From the NCBI RefSeq assembly GCF_002160825.1, contig NZ_NFLI01000017.1, positions 18,160-82,159 on the forward strand: DNA of 64,000 nucleotides, read 5' to 3'. The notes beneath the pieces were generated by a model. The model was not told the origin of the DNA and ran no database searches. It worked only from the letters and a program-made list of their open reading frames with translations. A program made the translations under genes and the position numbers. Positions within the stretch are counted from its first letter, which is position 1, and the number at the start of each line of letters is the position of its first letter. Of the stretch, positions 44,463 through 54,400 are shown piece after piece. Source of the DNA: Lachnoclostridium sp. An131 (GTDB lineage: Bacteria > Bacillota > Clostridia > Lachnospirales > Lachnospiraceae).

Positions 44463-45224
44463 CTACTCTCCTTTCCCGTTATTTTTCTTACGCATCCAGA
44501 CAGCGGCAGCCACAAGCACAAGGCCGCAGCCCAGAGCAACGCCGCTCCAGAGCATCAGCTTCGCCGCGTCTCCCGTCTGCACGGTAGTCACCACACGGAT
44601 ATCGGAATCACTCGTCGTCCGGTTCACCACGGTGCGCCTCTCAGCCTCCGGCACCTTTTCCACCGCGAAATTCACCCGCAGCTCAGCCAGCGTCAGCTGA
44701 TAGCCGTTGCCCTGCGTCTCGCCGTCTACCCGGAGCCACAGGTTCACCCGGCCGCTCTCGCCGGAAGCCAGACGGTCAAGGAAGAAATACTCATCTGCGG
44801 CGCCTGTGAACTCATGCAGTCCCTCCAGTCCGCCGGCAGCCGTCTCGCCGCCCACCGTATCGCTGTCATAGAGAACCGTCTCCGCTCCATCCTTGTCCGT
44901 GTAGGAGAGGCGGTACTCATAGGCTCCGCCCTCGGCGGAAGACATGGCGTCCTCCAGGGTCTCAATAATCTCATTCGTCATGTACCAGTCCGTCTCACTG
45001 TCGTCCGAATTCCGGATGGCAATATTCATCTGGACGCTGTCGCCCGGCTGCACCTGGCTGAACTCATCCGTGAAATCCGACCGGCTGTAATTGCTCCGGA
45101 TCTCGTCTCCGGTAAACTCCGCCAGCAGATCCGTCCGTCCCTGATAATCCTCGGCAAATACTGTCAGAGAGGAACCTGCCAGCATCACAAGCCCCATTAC
45201 GAGGCACAAAAGCTTCTTCTTCAT
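44463..45224 (-). CDS. Surface protein with possible VQTG sorting signal
   Basis: The 253-residue protein has a signal peptide (KKKLLCLVMGLVMLAGSSLTVFA), a beta-rich extracellular domain (SQVQPGDSVQMNIAIRNSDDSE), and a C-terminus that reads VQTGDAAKLML at residues 215-225, then a hydrophobic helix and RKKNNGKGE. The order motif-helix-basic tail is that of a sortase substrate, and VQTG resembles the NVQTG-type signal proposed in clostridia. The domain with PGDSVQ resembles TasA-type charge-rich fibre domains but without the SipW signal. It follows the TasA-like genes in the operon. Confidence 0.7.
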   Translation of the reverse strand: MKKKLLCLVMGLVMLAGSSLTVFAEDYQGRTDLLAEFTGDEIRSNYSRSDFTDEFSQVQPGDSVQMNIAIRNSDDSETDWYMTNEIIETLEDAMSSAEGGAYEYRLSYTDKDGAETVLYDSDTVGGETAAGGLEGLHEFTGAADEYFFLDRLASGESGRVNLWLRVDGETQGNGYQLTLAELRVNFAVEKVPEAERRTVVNRTTSDSDIRVVTTVQTGDAAKLMLWSGVALGCGLVLVAAAVWMRKKNNGKGE

Positions 45225-45234
45225 CCTGCACCTC

Positions 45235-46035
45235 CTAATGACTTACGCCGGTGATGGAAGTCCCGTCCTCAGACAGGGTCACATCCACGCCCCAGGCGCT
45301 TCGGATAGCGTCCACCGCGTTATGGGTCTGCACCGCGTTCACTTCCGCGTCGAGATAAAAGCTGTAGCCGTCATACCGGTATTCATAGGTATAGTGGGTC
45401 ACATTCCCCTCTACCCGCGAGCTGACCGTCACATCCCGGGCAATCTCCGGATTGATGCGGATGGTGTCAGACAGAGGCTCCGTCTTCATATTCGCCGGCA
45501 GGATATCCCGGTAATACAGGACCATATGCTCCGGAGAATAATCCGGATCATCCGACCGATCGTCGTAAAGCCATACGTCGTCATTCACCAGATTCAGCTC
45601 AATCCATTCCGGCTCAAGCATCGTATCCTTCGTGATAGTCTTCCCTTCAGAATTCTTCCAGTAGCGGTTCACAATGACGCGGACAAAGGTATCGATATTT
45701 CCCACATTAGCCACGCTGAGCTCTTCCTGATAAACCTTTCCGGGAACCAGCTTCTCGTTCTGATCCTCGTCCAGCATGTTCTTCAGCAGAACGCCTTCCC
45801 CGGAATCCACCCACTGGCCGTCGTCCGTGTACTCTCTTCTGCAGACCTCCACATCATTCTCCAGAAGAGCCACGCCGATGCTGGACATGCTCACCTGGGC
45901 GAAATATTCTTCATTGTAGTAGGTCAGGGCCGCCCTTGTGCTCCCGACCGTACTTGCCAGAAGCAGCACCCCCGCCGCTCCCAGAAGCAGGGCGGGCTTC
46001 AGCGGAAACCGGCTTTTCTTCTTCCTCTTCATCAT
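45235..46035 (-). CDS. TasA-like SipW-dependent fibre protein
   Basis: The 266-residue protein has the SipW-type signal peptide (LLLGAAGVLLLASTVGSTRAALTYYNEEY), then a TasA-like domain with PGKVYQEELSVANVGNIDTFVRVIVNRYWKN; the motif of a charged/aromatic fibre domain with regular asparagines is typical of TasA/CalY-related proteins. It overlaps the preceding TasA-like gene by 4 bases, so the two are translationally coupled. The end of the protein shows no LPXTG. It is expected to be cleaved by the SipW at 42860-43459 and assemble outside the cell. Confidence 0.8.
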   Translation of the reverse strand: MMKRKKKSRFPLKPALLLGAAGVLLLASTVGSTRAALTYYNEEYFAQVSMSSIGVALLENDVEVCRREYTDDGQWVDSGEGVLLKNMLDEDQNEKLVPGKVYQEELSVANVGNIDTFVRVIVNRYWKNSEGKTITKDTMLEPEWIELNLVNDDVWLYDDRSDDPDYSPEHMVLYYRDILPANMKTEPLSDTIRINPEIARDVTVSSRVEGNVTHYTYEYRYDGYSFYLDAEVNAVQTHNAVDAIRSAWGVDVTLSEDGTSITGVSH

Positions 46036-46586
46036 ACATTCCCCTCCTGCTCTGCATCGTCCTCAAAGACATTGAAATTCCAGTCAGGCACTGCGTTTCC
46101 GTCTTTATCGAAGAATACCGGCGAGTATTCATAGACGACGATAATGTTGAATTCCTCCGGTCTCGTATCTTCTCCGGCTGCCGGCGGCGCGGGTCTCTCA
46201 TATTTCACCACCAGCTCGCTGGCTTCCTCTCCCGGATGGAGGACCGGCGTATAATACAGATAACCGTCCGCATTCGGCGCGTCGCTCCAGTTGTCCGTGC
46301 CTTCCGGCTCTGTATAGGTAATCAGGTTCATAATCTCATCCGGCGCAAAGACCTTCACGCGGATAAAGCAGTCGTAATCACCCGTATTTTTAATCCACAC
46401 GTGCTTCGCGTCGTCTATCACTTCCTCGCGGATCTCCGTATCCGTAAAGCCCATATTCACCGGCACGCCGCCCTTCGCCGTACAGTAAGCCGTGAAATAG
46501 GCCAGGGCGCTGCCCACGGAAAGAGAGGCTGTCAGCGCCAGCGCCGCCGCAAGGAGGGCCGCTTTTCCGAATTTCCAGTTTCTCAT
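46032..46586 (-). CDS. TasA-like SipW-dependent protein, short
   Basis: The 184-residue protein begins with a SipW-type signal peptide (ALALTASLSVGSALAYFTAY) and continues VWIKNTGDYDCFIRVKVFAPDEI and PGEEASELVVKY, the TasA-type domain. It has coupled overlaps of 4 bases on both sides (46583-46586 and 46032-46035). It could be the minor subunit of a TasA-type fibre alongside the 45235-46035 protein. Confidence 0.78.
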   Translation of the reverse strand: MRNWKFGKAALLAAALALTASLSVGSALAYFTAYCTAKGGVPVNMGFTDTEIREEVIDDAKHVWIKNTGDYDCFIRVKVFAPDEIMNLITYTEPEGTDNWSDAPNADGYLYYTPVLHPGEEASELVVKYERPAPPAAGEDTRPEEFNIIVVYEYSPVFFDKDGNAVPDWNFNVFEDDAEQEGNV

Positions 46587-47722
46587 CCTTCATCCTCCTC
46601 TCCCGTCTGTCCCTGTCCGCCCGGAACATTGCCTCCGGTATATTCATACTCACCGTCTTCTCCCTGGCGGAAGTTATTGACGATGCCGTAGCCGCCGTTC
46701 GTGGAGCCGTCCACCGTATTTGTGAACTCTACCTGCACCGGCGAGCCTGCCTCCCCGTCCGCGATGATAATGACGCTCTCAGGCGTGGGGCCGGACTCCA
46801 GCTCGTATCCGGCGCCGGAGTAGACCTCCTCCACCTTCACAGTCGAACCGGCAGGCAGATCCTCCAGCGTGACGGAACCCGTCGTCTTGTTCGGATCGTT
46901 CTCGAAAATCACAGACACCATATGCTGCTGATCCTCTCCCTTCAGCGGGTCAACGCTGACTTCAAACACGAAAGCAGCCGCCTTCAGGGGCACGCCATTC
47001 GTACTGTCACGGTGCTTGATAATCTCCAGATCGCCATATCTGACCTCCGGGCTCCATTTCAGGATAGTCTCTACCTCATAAACCCAGTCGTCTGTGTTAT
47101 CCGGGCCCGCCGGAGCGTCCGGATTGAAATCGTTGTCCGGCACAGACACCAGGTAAGGCGTGAAATTATAGAAGTAATAGGGCGTCTCCAGCTGCTGCGG
47201 AACCACCAGATACAGTCCCACAGGCAAAGCTGTAAAGGTAACCGAGGTCTGGGCCTTCGAGGCCGTCCGGGTGTCCACAGGATCCAGCCTCTCCGTCACG
47301 CCGGCAGCCGCAGCCGCCATCGCTTCCCATTCCGCCGCGGCCGTCTCAGAATCCACAGCCGCAAGCTCCTGCCCGAAGGTACTGCTTCCTCCGTCATCTT
47401 TCTCAAGCGGCGCATCCTTGAAATCTGAAACTGCCGTATATTTTCCACTCACATCCACATCTGCCGCTTTATACAGGTTCAGCACCACTTCCTTCGCGGC
47501 GGCCTCCTCCTGTATCTCCTGTCCAGCCGCCGCATAATCCTCTTCTATCTGCGCAAACAGGTCGCTCAGATCCACCGACAGCGTACAGTCTTCTCTGTCC
47601 GTCTCCACCGGTCCGGCGGCGTGAGTATCCAGAAGCCCCGTGCCGGAGAGTCCCAGCGCGAGCGCAAGCGCGAACGCCAGAAACGCGGCTCCCTTTCTGC
47701 TTTTCCATCTTCTCTTTCTCAT
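46583..47722 (-). CDS. Minor pilin-like surface protein with DUF5979-type domain
   Basis: The 379-residue protein has a basic N-terminus (MRKRRWKSRKG) and signal peptide. Its middle domain has YLVVPQQLETPYYFYNFTPYLVSVP, typical of Streptococcus-type minor pilins, and its second domain matches DUF5979/Cna-B-like folds (AAFVFEVSVDPLKGE, TTGSVTLEDLPAGSTVKVEEV). It ends VPGGQGQTGEEDEG with no hydrophobic tail, so it is not itself anchored. Its gene sits directly after the two sortases (21 bp). Confidence 0.78.
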   Translation of the reverse strand: MRKRRWKSRKGAAFLAFALALALGLSGTGLLDTHAAGPVETDREDCTLSVDLSDLFAQIEEDYAAAGQEIQEEAAAKEVVLNLYKAADVDVSGKYTAVSDFKDAPLEKDDGGSSTFGQELAAVDSETAAAEWEAMAAAAAGVTERLDPVDTRTASKAQTSVTFTALPVGLYLVVPQQLETPYYFYNFTPYLVSVPDNDFNPDAPAGPDNTDDWVYEVETILKWSPEVRYGDLEIIKHRDSTNGVPLKAAAFVFEVSVDPLKGEDQQHMVSVIFENDPNKTTGSVTLEDLPAGSTVKVEEVYSGAGYELESGPTPESVIIIADGEAGSPVQVEFTNTVDGSTNGGYGIVNNFRQGEDGEYEYTGGNVPGGQGQTGEEDEG

Positions 47723-47743
47723 CGCTTTTTACCCTCCTAAGCT

Positions 47744-48643
47744 CTATTTCTTTCCGGAATCCGCCTGCCCGCCGCCGGCATTCTTACGCCGCTTCGGACG
47801 AATCAGGCATCTTAAGATTACTATGATAAGAAGCGTCACAGACAGGCCCAGAACCAGATACAGCATATAGTAATTCTGAACTGCCTGCACCACAGCCTCC
47901 GCAGGGGCGGGAGCCGCAGGCTCTTCTTCGCCATTGTAGGGAACGCGTATTCCGCGCACCAGCAGCCGGTGGGTGTTCACGCCGTAAGGGGTGCAGGTGA
48001 ACAGCGTCACATGATCCTCCCCGTCCACAATGGCCAGGGCGCTGCTCAGCGCGTCCACATCGTCCTTATCCACCATATCGTGAATCAAATCCACCTCATA
48101 GGCCAGAACCTCATCCAGCACGTGAATATAGAAGCGATCCCCCTGCTCCAGCTGGTCGATGTCTGTGAACAGCCTCGCGCTGGGCAGTCCCCGGTGGGCA
48201 GACAGGACGCAGTGGGTGCTCTCTCCTCCGATGGGAAGCTTCGTTCCGTCCAGATGGCCCACGCCGGTCTGCAGGACCTCCTCGGAGGTGCCGTGATAGA
48301 TGGAGAGCTTCACCTGGATCTTCGGAATGGAAATATAACCCATGACTCCATCGCCCGCCGCGTTCAGCACGGACCAGTATTCCGTATCCTCCAGGTCCTC
48401 GCCGTCTCCGGCAAATACGTCCCCGTATATATTATTTTCCGCCAGTTTATCGTTAAATGCCTCTGCCTTCTCCCATTCCTCCGAGAAATCCTCCGGCTCC
48501 ATGACGGCGATGGTCTCCTCATAGCTGGAGATCAGCCGGCTCTGCCGGTAGGTGTTCCACTGATCCGCGATAGTCGGATAGACCAGCAGCAGAAAGCCGG
48601 CCAGGAACATCAGGGCAAACACTGCGTTCAGTAATTTTCTCAT
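47744..48643 (-). CDS. srtC: Class C (pilus) sortase
   Basis: The 299-residue enzyme has an N-terminal membrane helix, a long loop, the catalytic His in VLSAHRGLPSARLF, catalytic Cys in TLFTCTPYGV and Arg in THRLLVRG, and a C-terminal helix with basic tail (LIRPKRRKN). Class C sortases polymerise pilin subunits. It overlaps the upstream sortase by 4 bases. Confidence 0.93.
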   Translation of the reverse strand: MRKLLNAVFALMFLAGFLLLVYPTIADQWNTYRQSRLISSYEETIAVMEPEDFSEEWEKAEAFNDKLAENNIYGDVFAGDGEDLEDTEYWSVLNAAGDGVMGYISIPKIQVKLSIYHGTSEEVLQTGVGHLDGTKLPIGGESTHCVLSAHRGLPSARLFTDIDQLEQGDRFYIHVLDEVLAYEVDLIHDMVDKDDVDALSSALAIVDGEDHVTLFTCTPYGVNTHRLLVRGIRVPYNGEEEPAAPAPAEAVVQAVQNYYMLYLVLGLSVTLLIIVILRCLIRPKRRKNAGGGQADSGKK

Positions 48644-49527
48644 GACTCCTCTTTCTCTTCCCGCTCCTTCTGCCGCGCCGTCCGCGCCCTGCGGTCCAGC
48701 AGGTACAGCGCCAGAATGAACAGGGCCGTCACGCCCAGTCCCACGAGCACCCAGAGCAGGTAGTTCGTGTGGATGCTTACCGCGGCCAGAGGGGTCTCCT
48801 CCTCAGCCACCACCGTCTCTTCATAGGGCACCCGGTGTCCGCGCACCAGAAGGCGGTGCGAATTGACGCCATAGGGGGTGCAGGTCAGGAGCGTCACCAG
48901 GTCCTCCCCTTCCTCCACCGCCAGAGCCGACGTGTCGTCCGGCTCCACAGTCTCAATCTGATCCACTTCATAGCAGAGGGTCTCATCCAGGACACGGATC
49001 AGAAAATGATCTCCCGCCTCCAGCTGATCCAGATCGGTAAAAAGGGCTGCGCTGGGCAGTCCCCGGTGGGCGGATATCACCGCGTGGGTGTTCTCCCCGC
49101 CGGATGGAAGGGAGCTCCCCTCCAGGTGTCCGGCCGCTTTTTCCAGCACTTCCTCCTCCGTCGTATGATAGATGGGAAGGGTAATGCCTATCTTCGGAAT
49201 CTCCACCTTTCCCATGATGCCGTCGCCGGCCAGGTTCAGGGCCGCCATATACTCCTCGTCCGGCTCCTCCGAAGCCGCCGCCACGGCAAAGGAATCCGGA
49301 AGAACGGAGGGCACCAGTTCCGCATTGTAGGCTCTGGCCTTCTCCCACTCCGCTTCGTAATCCACAGAGCCTTCCTCCTCCAGCTGGGCGACCGTGTCGT
49401 CGTAGCCGGTAATCAGACGCTGCTGGCGGTAGGTGTTCCATTCATTTGCCACAAAGGGATACAGCAGCAAGGACAATCCGGCTAAAAATATCGCGCCAAT
49501 CAATATTCTGCTTACAGTCTTTTTCAT
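48640..49527 (-). CDS. srtC: Class C (pilus) sortase
   Basis: The 295-residue enzyme has the same layout as its neighbour: VISAHRGLPSAALF, TLLTCTPYGVNSHRLLVRG and a C-terminal helix. It is the first gene after the backbone pilin, from which it is separated by a stem-loop. Tandem class C sortases usually divide the work of adding different pilin subunits, but which does which cannot be read here. Confidence 0.93.
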   Translation of the reverse strand: MKKTVSRILIGAIFLAGLSLLLYPFVANEWNTYRQQRLITGYDDTVAQLEEEGSVDYEAEWEKARAYNAELVPSVLPDSFAVAAASEEPDEEYMAALNLAGDGIMGKVEIPKIGITLPIYHTTEEEVLEKAAGHLEGSSLPSGGENTHAVISAHRGLPSAALFTDLDQLEAGDHFLIRVLDETLCYEVDQIETVEPDDTSALAVEEGEDLVTLLTCTPYGVNSHRLLVRGHRVPYEETVVAEEETPLAAVSIHTNYLLWVLVGLGVTALFILALYLLDRRARTARQKEREEKEES

Positions 49528-49559
49528 ACGGACTCTCCTTTATGCTGTATCTTTTTATA

Positions 49560-49586
49560 ATCCGGGGCGGATACACCGCCCCGGAT
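49560..49586 (-). terminator. Stem-loop between backbone pilin and sortase genes
   Basis: A perfect 11-bp stem (ATCCGGGGCGG with CCGCCCCGGAT, 5-base loop) is followed by TATAAAAAG on the minus strand rather than a clean T-tract. It is a partial terminator or mRNA-stability element that would make pilin more abundant than the downstream sortases. Confidence 0.65.
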
Positions 49587-49644
49587 CTGCGCAAAGCTCT
49601 CCAGGCCTTTACGCAGCAGTATCAGATTCTATCGGGAATCCCGA

Positions 49645-51375
49645 TTACTGCTCCTCAGTTTTCTTTCTGCTCACGAAGTACAGCGCCGCCGCCGCAATCA
49701 TGATCGCGCATCCGCCGATGGTGAAGATGGTTGTACCGATGCCACCGGTTCCGGGAAGCGTAGAAAGCTTGGTATTGGGGATAGCATCCTCAAGAAGAGC
49801 TGTTCCGCCAACTTCACCCGGATTCTTTACTAATGTCTCAGATGAAGTTGTTGTTGTCTTTTCAGATGCAAGGTATGCTGCCTGATATCCTTCAGTATTC
49901 CCGTCTACTTCATCAAAGCTGTAGAATGTATTGCCTTTGATCCAGCCAACCTGTAAAGCGTCTTTAGACGGTTTCTCTGTTGTATATGTTCTGTCAGTCT
50001 CTGTAGCAGTACTTGTTGTTGTTGCTGTAGTCCAATCTGCTGTAATTGCATATACTTTGTCGTTTAAAGAGTATCCGGTAGGAGCTACAAGCTCTTTTAC
50101 ATAATAGATACCGTATTCTACATTAGTTGATACTGCATAACCGTTTTCATTCGTAGTTACTACGTCGATAAGCTGTGTGCAATTTGCATCTTTGTAGATA
50201 CCGAATTTAGCGCCTGCAAGAGGATTCGGATTCCCATCGTTATCTGTATCTTCGCCTGTCTTAAGGAAAGCAAGCTGATAGGTGTAAACCGTTTCTTCAT
50301 CTTCTTTCTTGTTTACGCCTTTAGCTTCATCCGGCTCTTCGTTTACATCTGTCCATGTAGTACCTGTATTAGGATCACCATAATAGTAGATAACCTTGTT
50401 ATTATTTCCGTCGTCTCCTACAACAGCATTGTCATTGATCACGCCGCTGTAAGTGATCACCGGTGCATAAACACTACCGTTACCATATACGAGTTTATCG
50501 TAATCAAAATTAAGATTGAATCCGTTGTCTTTTTTAACTGCAGTTGCAACTACAGTTCCGTCTGCATATGAAAATGTATTTCCATCTTCAGATCTTGTTA
50601 ATGCTGTGCCATTAACGGTTACTGTAAGTGAGTCGTACTCAAAGGTAAGACCTGCACTCAGTCTATCTGAAATAAAGAATGTTTTGTTTTTAGCATTTGA
50701 AGGATAGGTAGGAACGGTAGGAGTCACCTTGTAATCTACTACATCGCCGACGGATACTGTGTTGATGGTATTATTTGTTGCATCCACTGTCACTCCGTCT
50801 GTGATCTCTTTTTTAACATCCGGAGAGGAGCTTTTCGCTACTGCTGTTGAACCAAACAGATAATTATCATCCGAACTGATAGAACCTGCTGTCAATTCGC
50901 CATCTTCATTATATGTAGCGGTCAGAAGAATCGGGTTATAAATATCTCCGTTGTCCGCTCCTGTGATAACAGCGATGTATGCACCTGCCGGAACTTCCTG
51001 CGTATAGATAGCATCAACATCCTGTGCTGTCCATGTCTTTATAGGAGTAATTGTCTGAGGGCTTGCGATCAGTCCCTGTGCAATTTCATTAATCTCATTA
51101 GCTGTAGGCGCTTTTGGATCATCAAACTCAGCACCTTGAGCCCAGATGTATTTTACGAACTCTACATCGCCCGGACCATAGTCTACACTTGCAATCTGAT
51201 AAAGTGTAACATCAGGATTACCTGTTATATTAGTGATTGAAACATCTGCTCTGTCTGCTATATCAGGTTTTGTAGGATACTTTCCCTGATTACCAGCTGC
51301 AAAAGCCGTTACGCTCATGCCAAGCACCATAGTAAGCGCAAGCAGCATGGCAAAGATTTTTCTCATCTTTTTCAT
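49645..51375 (-). CDS. Backbone pilin with LPGTG sorting signal
   Basis: The 576-residue protein has a signal peptide, a fimbrial isopeptide-forming N-domain (FFISDRLSAGLTFEYDSLTVTVNG), and a Cna-B-like domain (AFLKTGEDTDNDGNPNPLAGAKFGIYKD). Its sorting signal is LPGTG at about residue 540, followed by a hydrophobic helix and SRKKTEEQ. It is the only gene in the operon with a canonical LPXTG, and it directly precedes the two sortases, so it is the likely major subunit. Pilin genes are normally expressed most strongly; see the stem-loop after it. Confidence 0.92.
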   Translation of the reverse strand: MKKMRKIFAMLLALTMVLGMSVTAFAAGNQGKYPTKPDIADRADVSITNITGNPDVTLYQIASVDYGPGDVEFVKYIWAQGAEFDDPKAPTANEINEIAQGLIASPQTITPIKTWTAQDVDAIYTQEVPAGAYIAVITGADNGDIYNPILLTATYNEDGELTAGSISSDDNYLFGSTAVAKSSSPDVKKEITDGVTVDATNNTINTVSVGDVVDYKVTPTVPTYPSNAKNKTFFISDRLSAGLTFEYDSLTVTVNGTALTRSEDGNTFSYADGTVVATAVKKDNGFNLNFDYDKLVYGNGSVYAPVITYSGVINDNAVVGDDGNNNKVIYYYGDPNTGTTWTDVNEEPDEAKGVNKKEDEETVYTYQLAFLKTGEDTDNDGNPNPLAGAKFGIYKDANCTQLIDVVTTNENGYAVSTNVEYGIYYVKELVAPTGYSLNDKVYAITADWTTATTTSTATETDRTYTTEKPSKDALQVGWIKGNTFYSFDEVDGNTEGYQAAYLASEKTTTTSSETLVKNPGEVGGTALLEDAIPNTKLSTLPGTGGIGTTIFTIGGCAIMIAAAALYFVSRKKTEEQ

Positions 51376-51486
51376 TGTTGTTCTCCTTTTCCAAGATTTT
51401 GTTTCATTTTTTGTGCTTTTGTGTGCAGTTCCCCACTGCGCAGTGGCTGCAGCAGAGAATTGGAATCATTTTCACGATTATTCTCT

Positions 51487-54400
51487 TTACAGCACCCCCC
51501 TGCGTTTTCTTTTATATAATACCAGCGCGCCTGCCATCATCAGCAGAATACCGCCGATAGTATATCGATAAATTCCTGTTCCGCCCGCGGACGGCAGCTC
51601 ATAGAGAGCTGTGTTGCCATAGTAGAAGGTCAGGATACCGTCTTTGATGACTGCGTTTTTGTCGTTCATTTTTACCGGAACTCCGTCCTTCATCTCAAAG
51701 GTAACAGGATCGCCAAGCGCATATCCTATCGGCGCTACGGTTTCGGTAAGTGTGTATGAACCGTCTGCGAATATGCCTGTAAAATCTGCACCATTTTTAG
51801 TCCATTTTACGATACCGTTTGCATATGATACGCCTTTGTAAATTGTTTTATCAGTGTTATGCTTCAATTCAAACTCGGCGCCCTTCAGTGTAGGGGGGGT
51901 ATCTGTTGTAGATGTAGAGTTGCTGCATTTAATCAGCTGCCACTGCGCCTGGTTGGTGATGGTGATGCTGCTCAGGCTTGCGTCTGAACTGTCCTTGATA
52001 AGCTCACCGTAATCGACAATATATTCATATTCGCCGATCCGCGTATGCTCGCCTTCTTCCACTCCGACATAGGGCGCTGTGGTTCCGTCTCCCACAGTAA
52101 CGTTGAATTCTCCGTTTCCGCCGTCAGCAGGCTTCAATTCCTTCACGCTATAATCCGAAGCCGGGGTAAGATGCTCGAATACATCTGTAAACGAATTACT
52201 CTTATTCAGCGCCACGTACCGTCCGGTTGACACCCCGCCTTTGTACAGTCCCGCATAGACTGTCAGTTCCGGATCAGCCGTGCCCTTCCAGTCTTTGGTC
52301 ACCTGAATCTTCTGGCCATAGGTATTGGTCACCGTGAGTTCCAACGTTGCTTTGTCCGCGACAGCTTCGTAATCTTTCCACTGATCATTCGCGTAATAGT
52401 CCGCCGGATAGCTTACGATATACTGTGCGTTATTCTTTCCTAGAAGTTTATCGCCGGGCTTCAGATCGGCATTATTAGAAACCTCTCTTACGCTATAGAC
52501 CATCTCTTCAGTTGTGGTTCCCACATACACCGGCAGGTTATTGTAAGTACCCTTCCAGCCGTTGGCCGCCGTCAGTTCGAGCAGGCCGCCCGGATAAATC
52601 TGCCACTGGCCATTTTCTTTATAGTAAAGCTGGAACTGTACCTTATCCGGTCTGTACTCTGAAGCGCCTCCGTCATCCCATTTTTTCGTAACGTCAATCC
52701 AGGTGGATGGATTCGCTTTATTTGTAATCGTTCCGGTAAATCCGCCGCCATCTGACTGCAAAACTCCGCCTATACCATCCCCGTTTGTATAGGAAACCTG
52801 GTATTTGTTCGGTACATCTTTTTCAACCACGCGATAGTCATACCCCGTTTTGGGAAGGTTAGGCCACGTATATGACCAGTTATTTCCAGCACTGAGGTTT
52901 ACCGTCGCATAATCCGTATAGGCTATATCGTCAGATTTTTTATACTGCAACGTTACGCTGACAGAAGACGGACGATTCGGATTATTATGATCTTCCCAGA
53001 CCTTGTTGACCGTAACAGATGTCTTCTCAACTGTAGTATCAAAATTAACCGGTTCTACATTTGGAAGTGTAAACTGCATATAGCAGGAGGAACCATAACC
53101 GCCGCGCTCCATGTAATAAATGGTAATCGTATGTTCTTTATCTGCCGGATCCTCACGTAAATACTCCAGATCCAGATACTGACCCACAGAACTGTGAAGA
53201 CCGCCCAGGTCAATTTTCTTTACTCCATCTACATACAGCCAGAAATCATCATCACCCCGGAAGTAGAAATTTAATGGCCCTACATAATCACCTAATGTAA
53301 AGGTGAATTCATATTTCATTCCAAAATACCAGTTATGAGCCGTTTTATCATCACTGTAACCAATAGGAGCCCCAAAGGTAAATCTATCCTCGGCAACGCC
53401 GTAGTGGTTCGCCTCGGCTTCTCCGCCAAATTTCGGATCCGTTGCGTCTTCAGTATCCAACGGCCAGAAATTATTTGCGTATATCCCATTGCCATCATCA
53501 TTTTTCGTAATTTCTCTAATGTGCTGTAAATCGCTTAATACAGAAGAGCTGCCTTTATATACCTGCGACAAGGTATAAGTATCGCCTTCCTGAATAAAGC
53601 CAAGTTTATAATCTGAATACGGGGTTACGCCCACATCTCGCCCGGAGCCTTCTCCAAATAAATTCGGCGCGTAAATTCCACTTGTGAACTGCAGATTCCC
53701 ATTTGCGTCTAAATTATTTTGCACAATACCGGTTCGTACCACAAAACCTGTTTTTTGCCCACTGGCATTCGTATTAACCTCATTCAGGTATGTCGTCGGA
53801 TTTTGCAAGTGCAGGTTTGTATCCGAAGAACTACTGTGGAAAAATCCATTGGACCGGAAGCCAAACTTTAACTGATTATTCTGTCCGTCTGCTCCTCCAC
53901 CAAAATTCCCTCTGGAATTAATTCCTCTATGGTCAGTATCATATCCCTCGACATAATCACCAAGGTAATTATTACCTCGGAATAACGTTCCGGTGGACAC
54001 ATCATAATCGTAGAACTGTACCGGCGTCTGAAGCGTTACACTGTCGCCGCTGGATTCTGGCTCGTAGATCATTCTTATGGTAGAATCACCGGTCAGCATA
54101 ACCTCTTCACTGGAACTGGCCTCATATTCCTTTGTATCTTCACTGTCGGTAATCCTGATCTTCTTCAGTTTATAATTGACATTCGACTTTCCGACATTGG
54201 ACATGCAGATCTTACTCAGATTTTCAACCGGGGTTTTTAGTCCGTTATCCAGTTCAATCGTGTCATCTGTATAAATCCGTTTCTCATCAGGCTGAACCGT
54301 ATACTGCGGCACCCAGTTGATGCCTCCTGTATTCTGTAATCCCTCATTGCCCCCCTGCGGTGTGCTGCCAGTAGGGTTCAGCTGTTTTAAATTTATCGCA

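Noticed and set aside
51433..51446. Perfect palindrome CCACTGCGCAGTGG between adhesin and pilin genes
   Set aside because: It has no loop and no T-tract and lies in a short gap of an operon. I see no basis to call it a terminator or operator.
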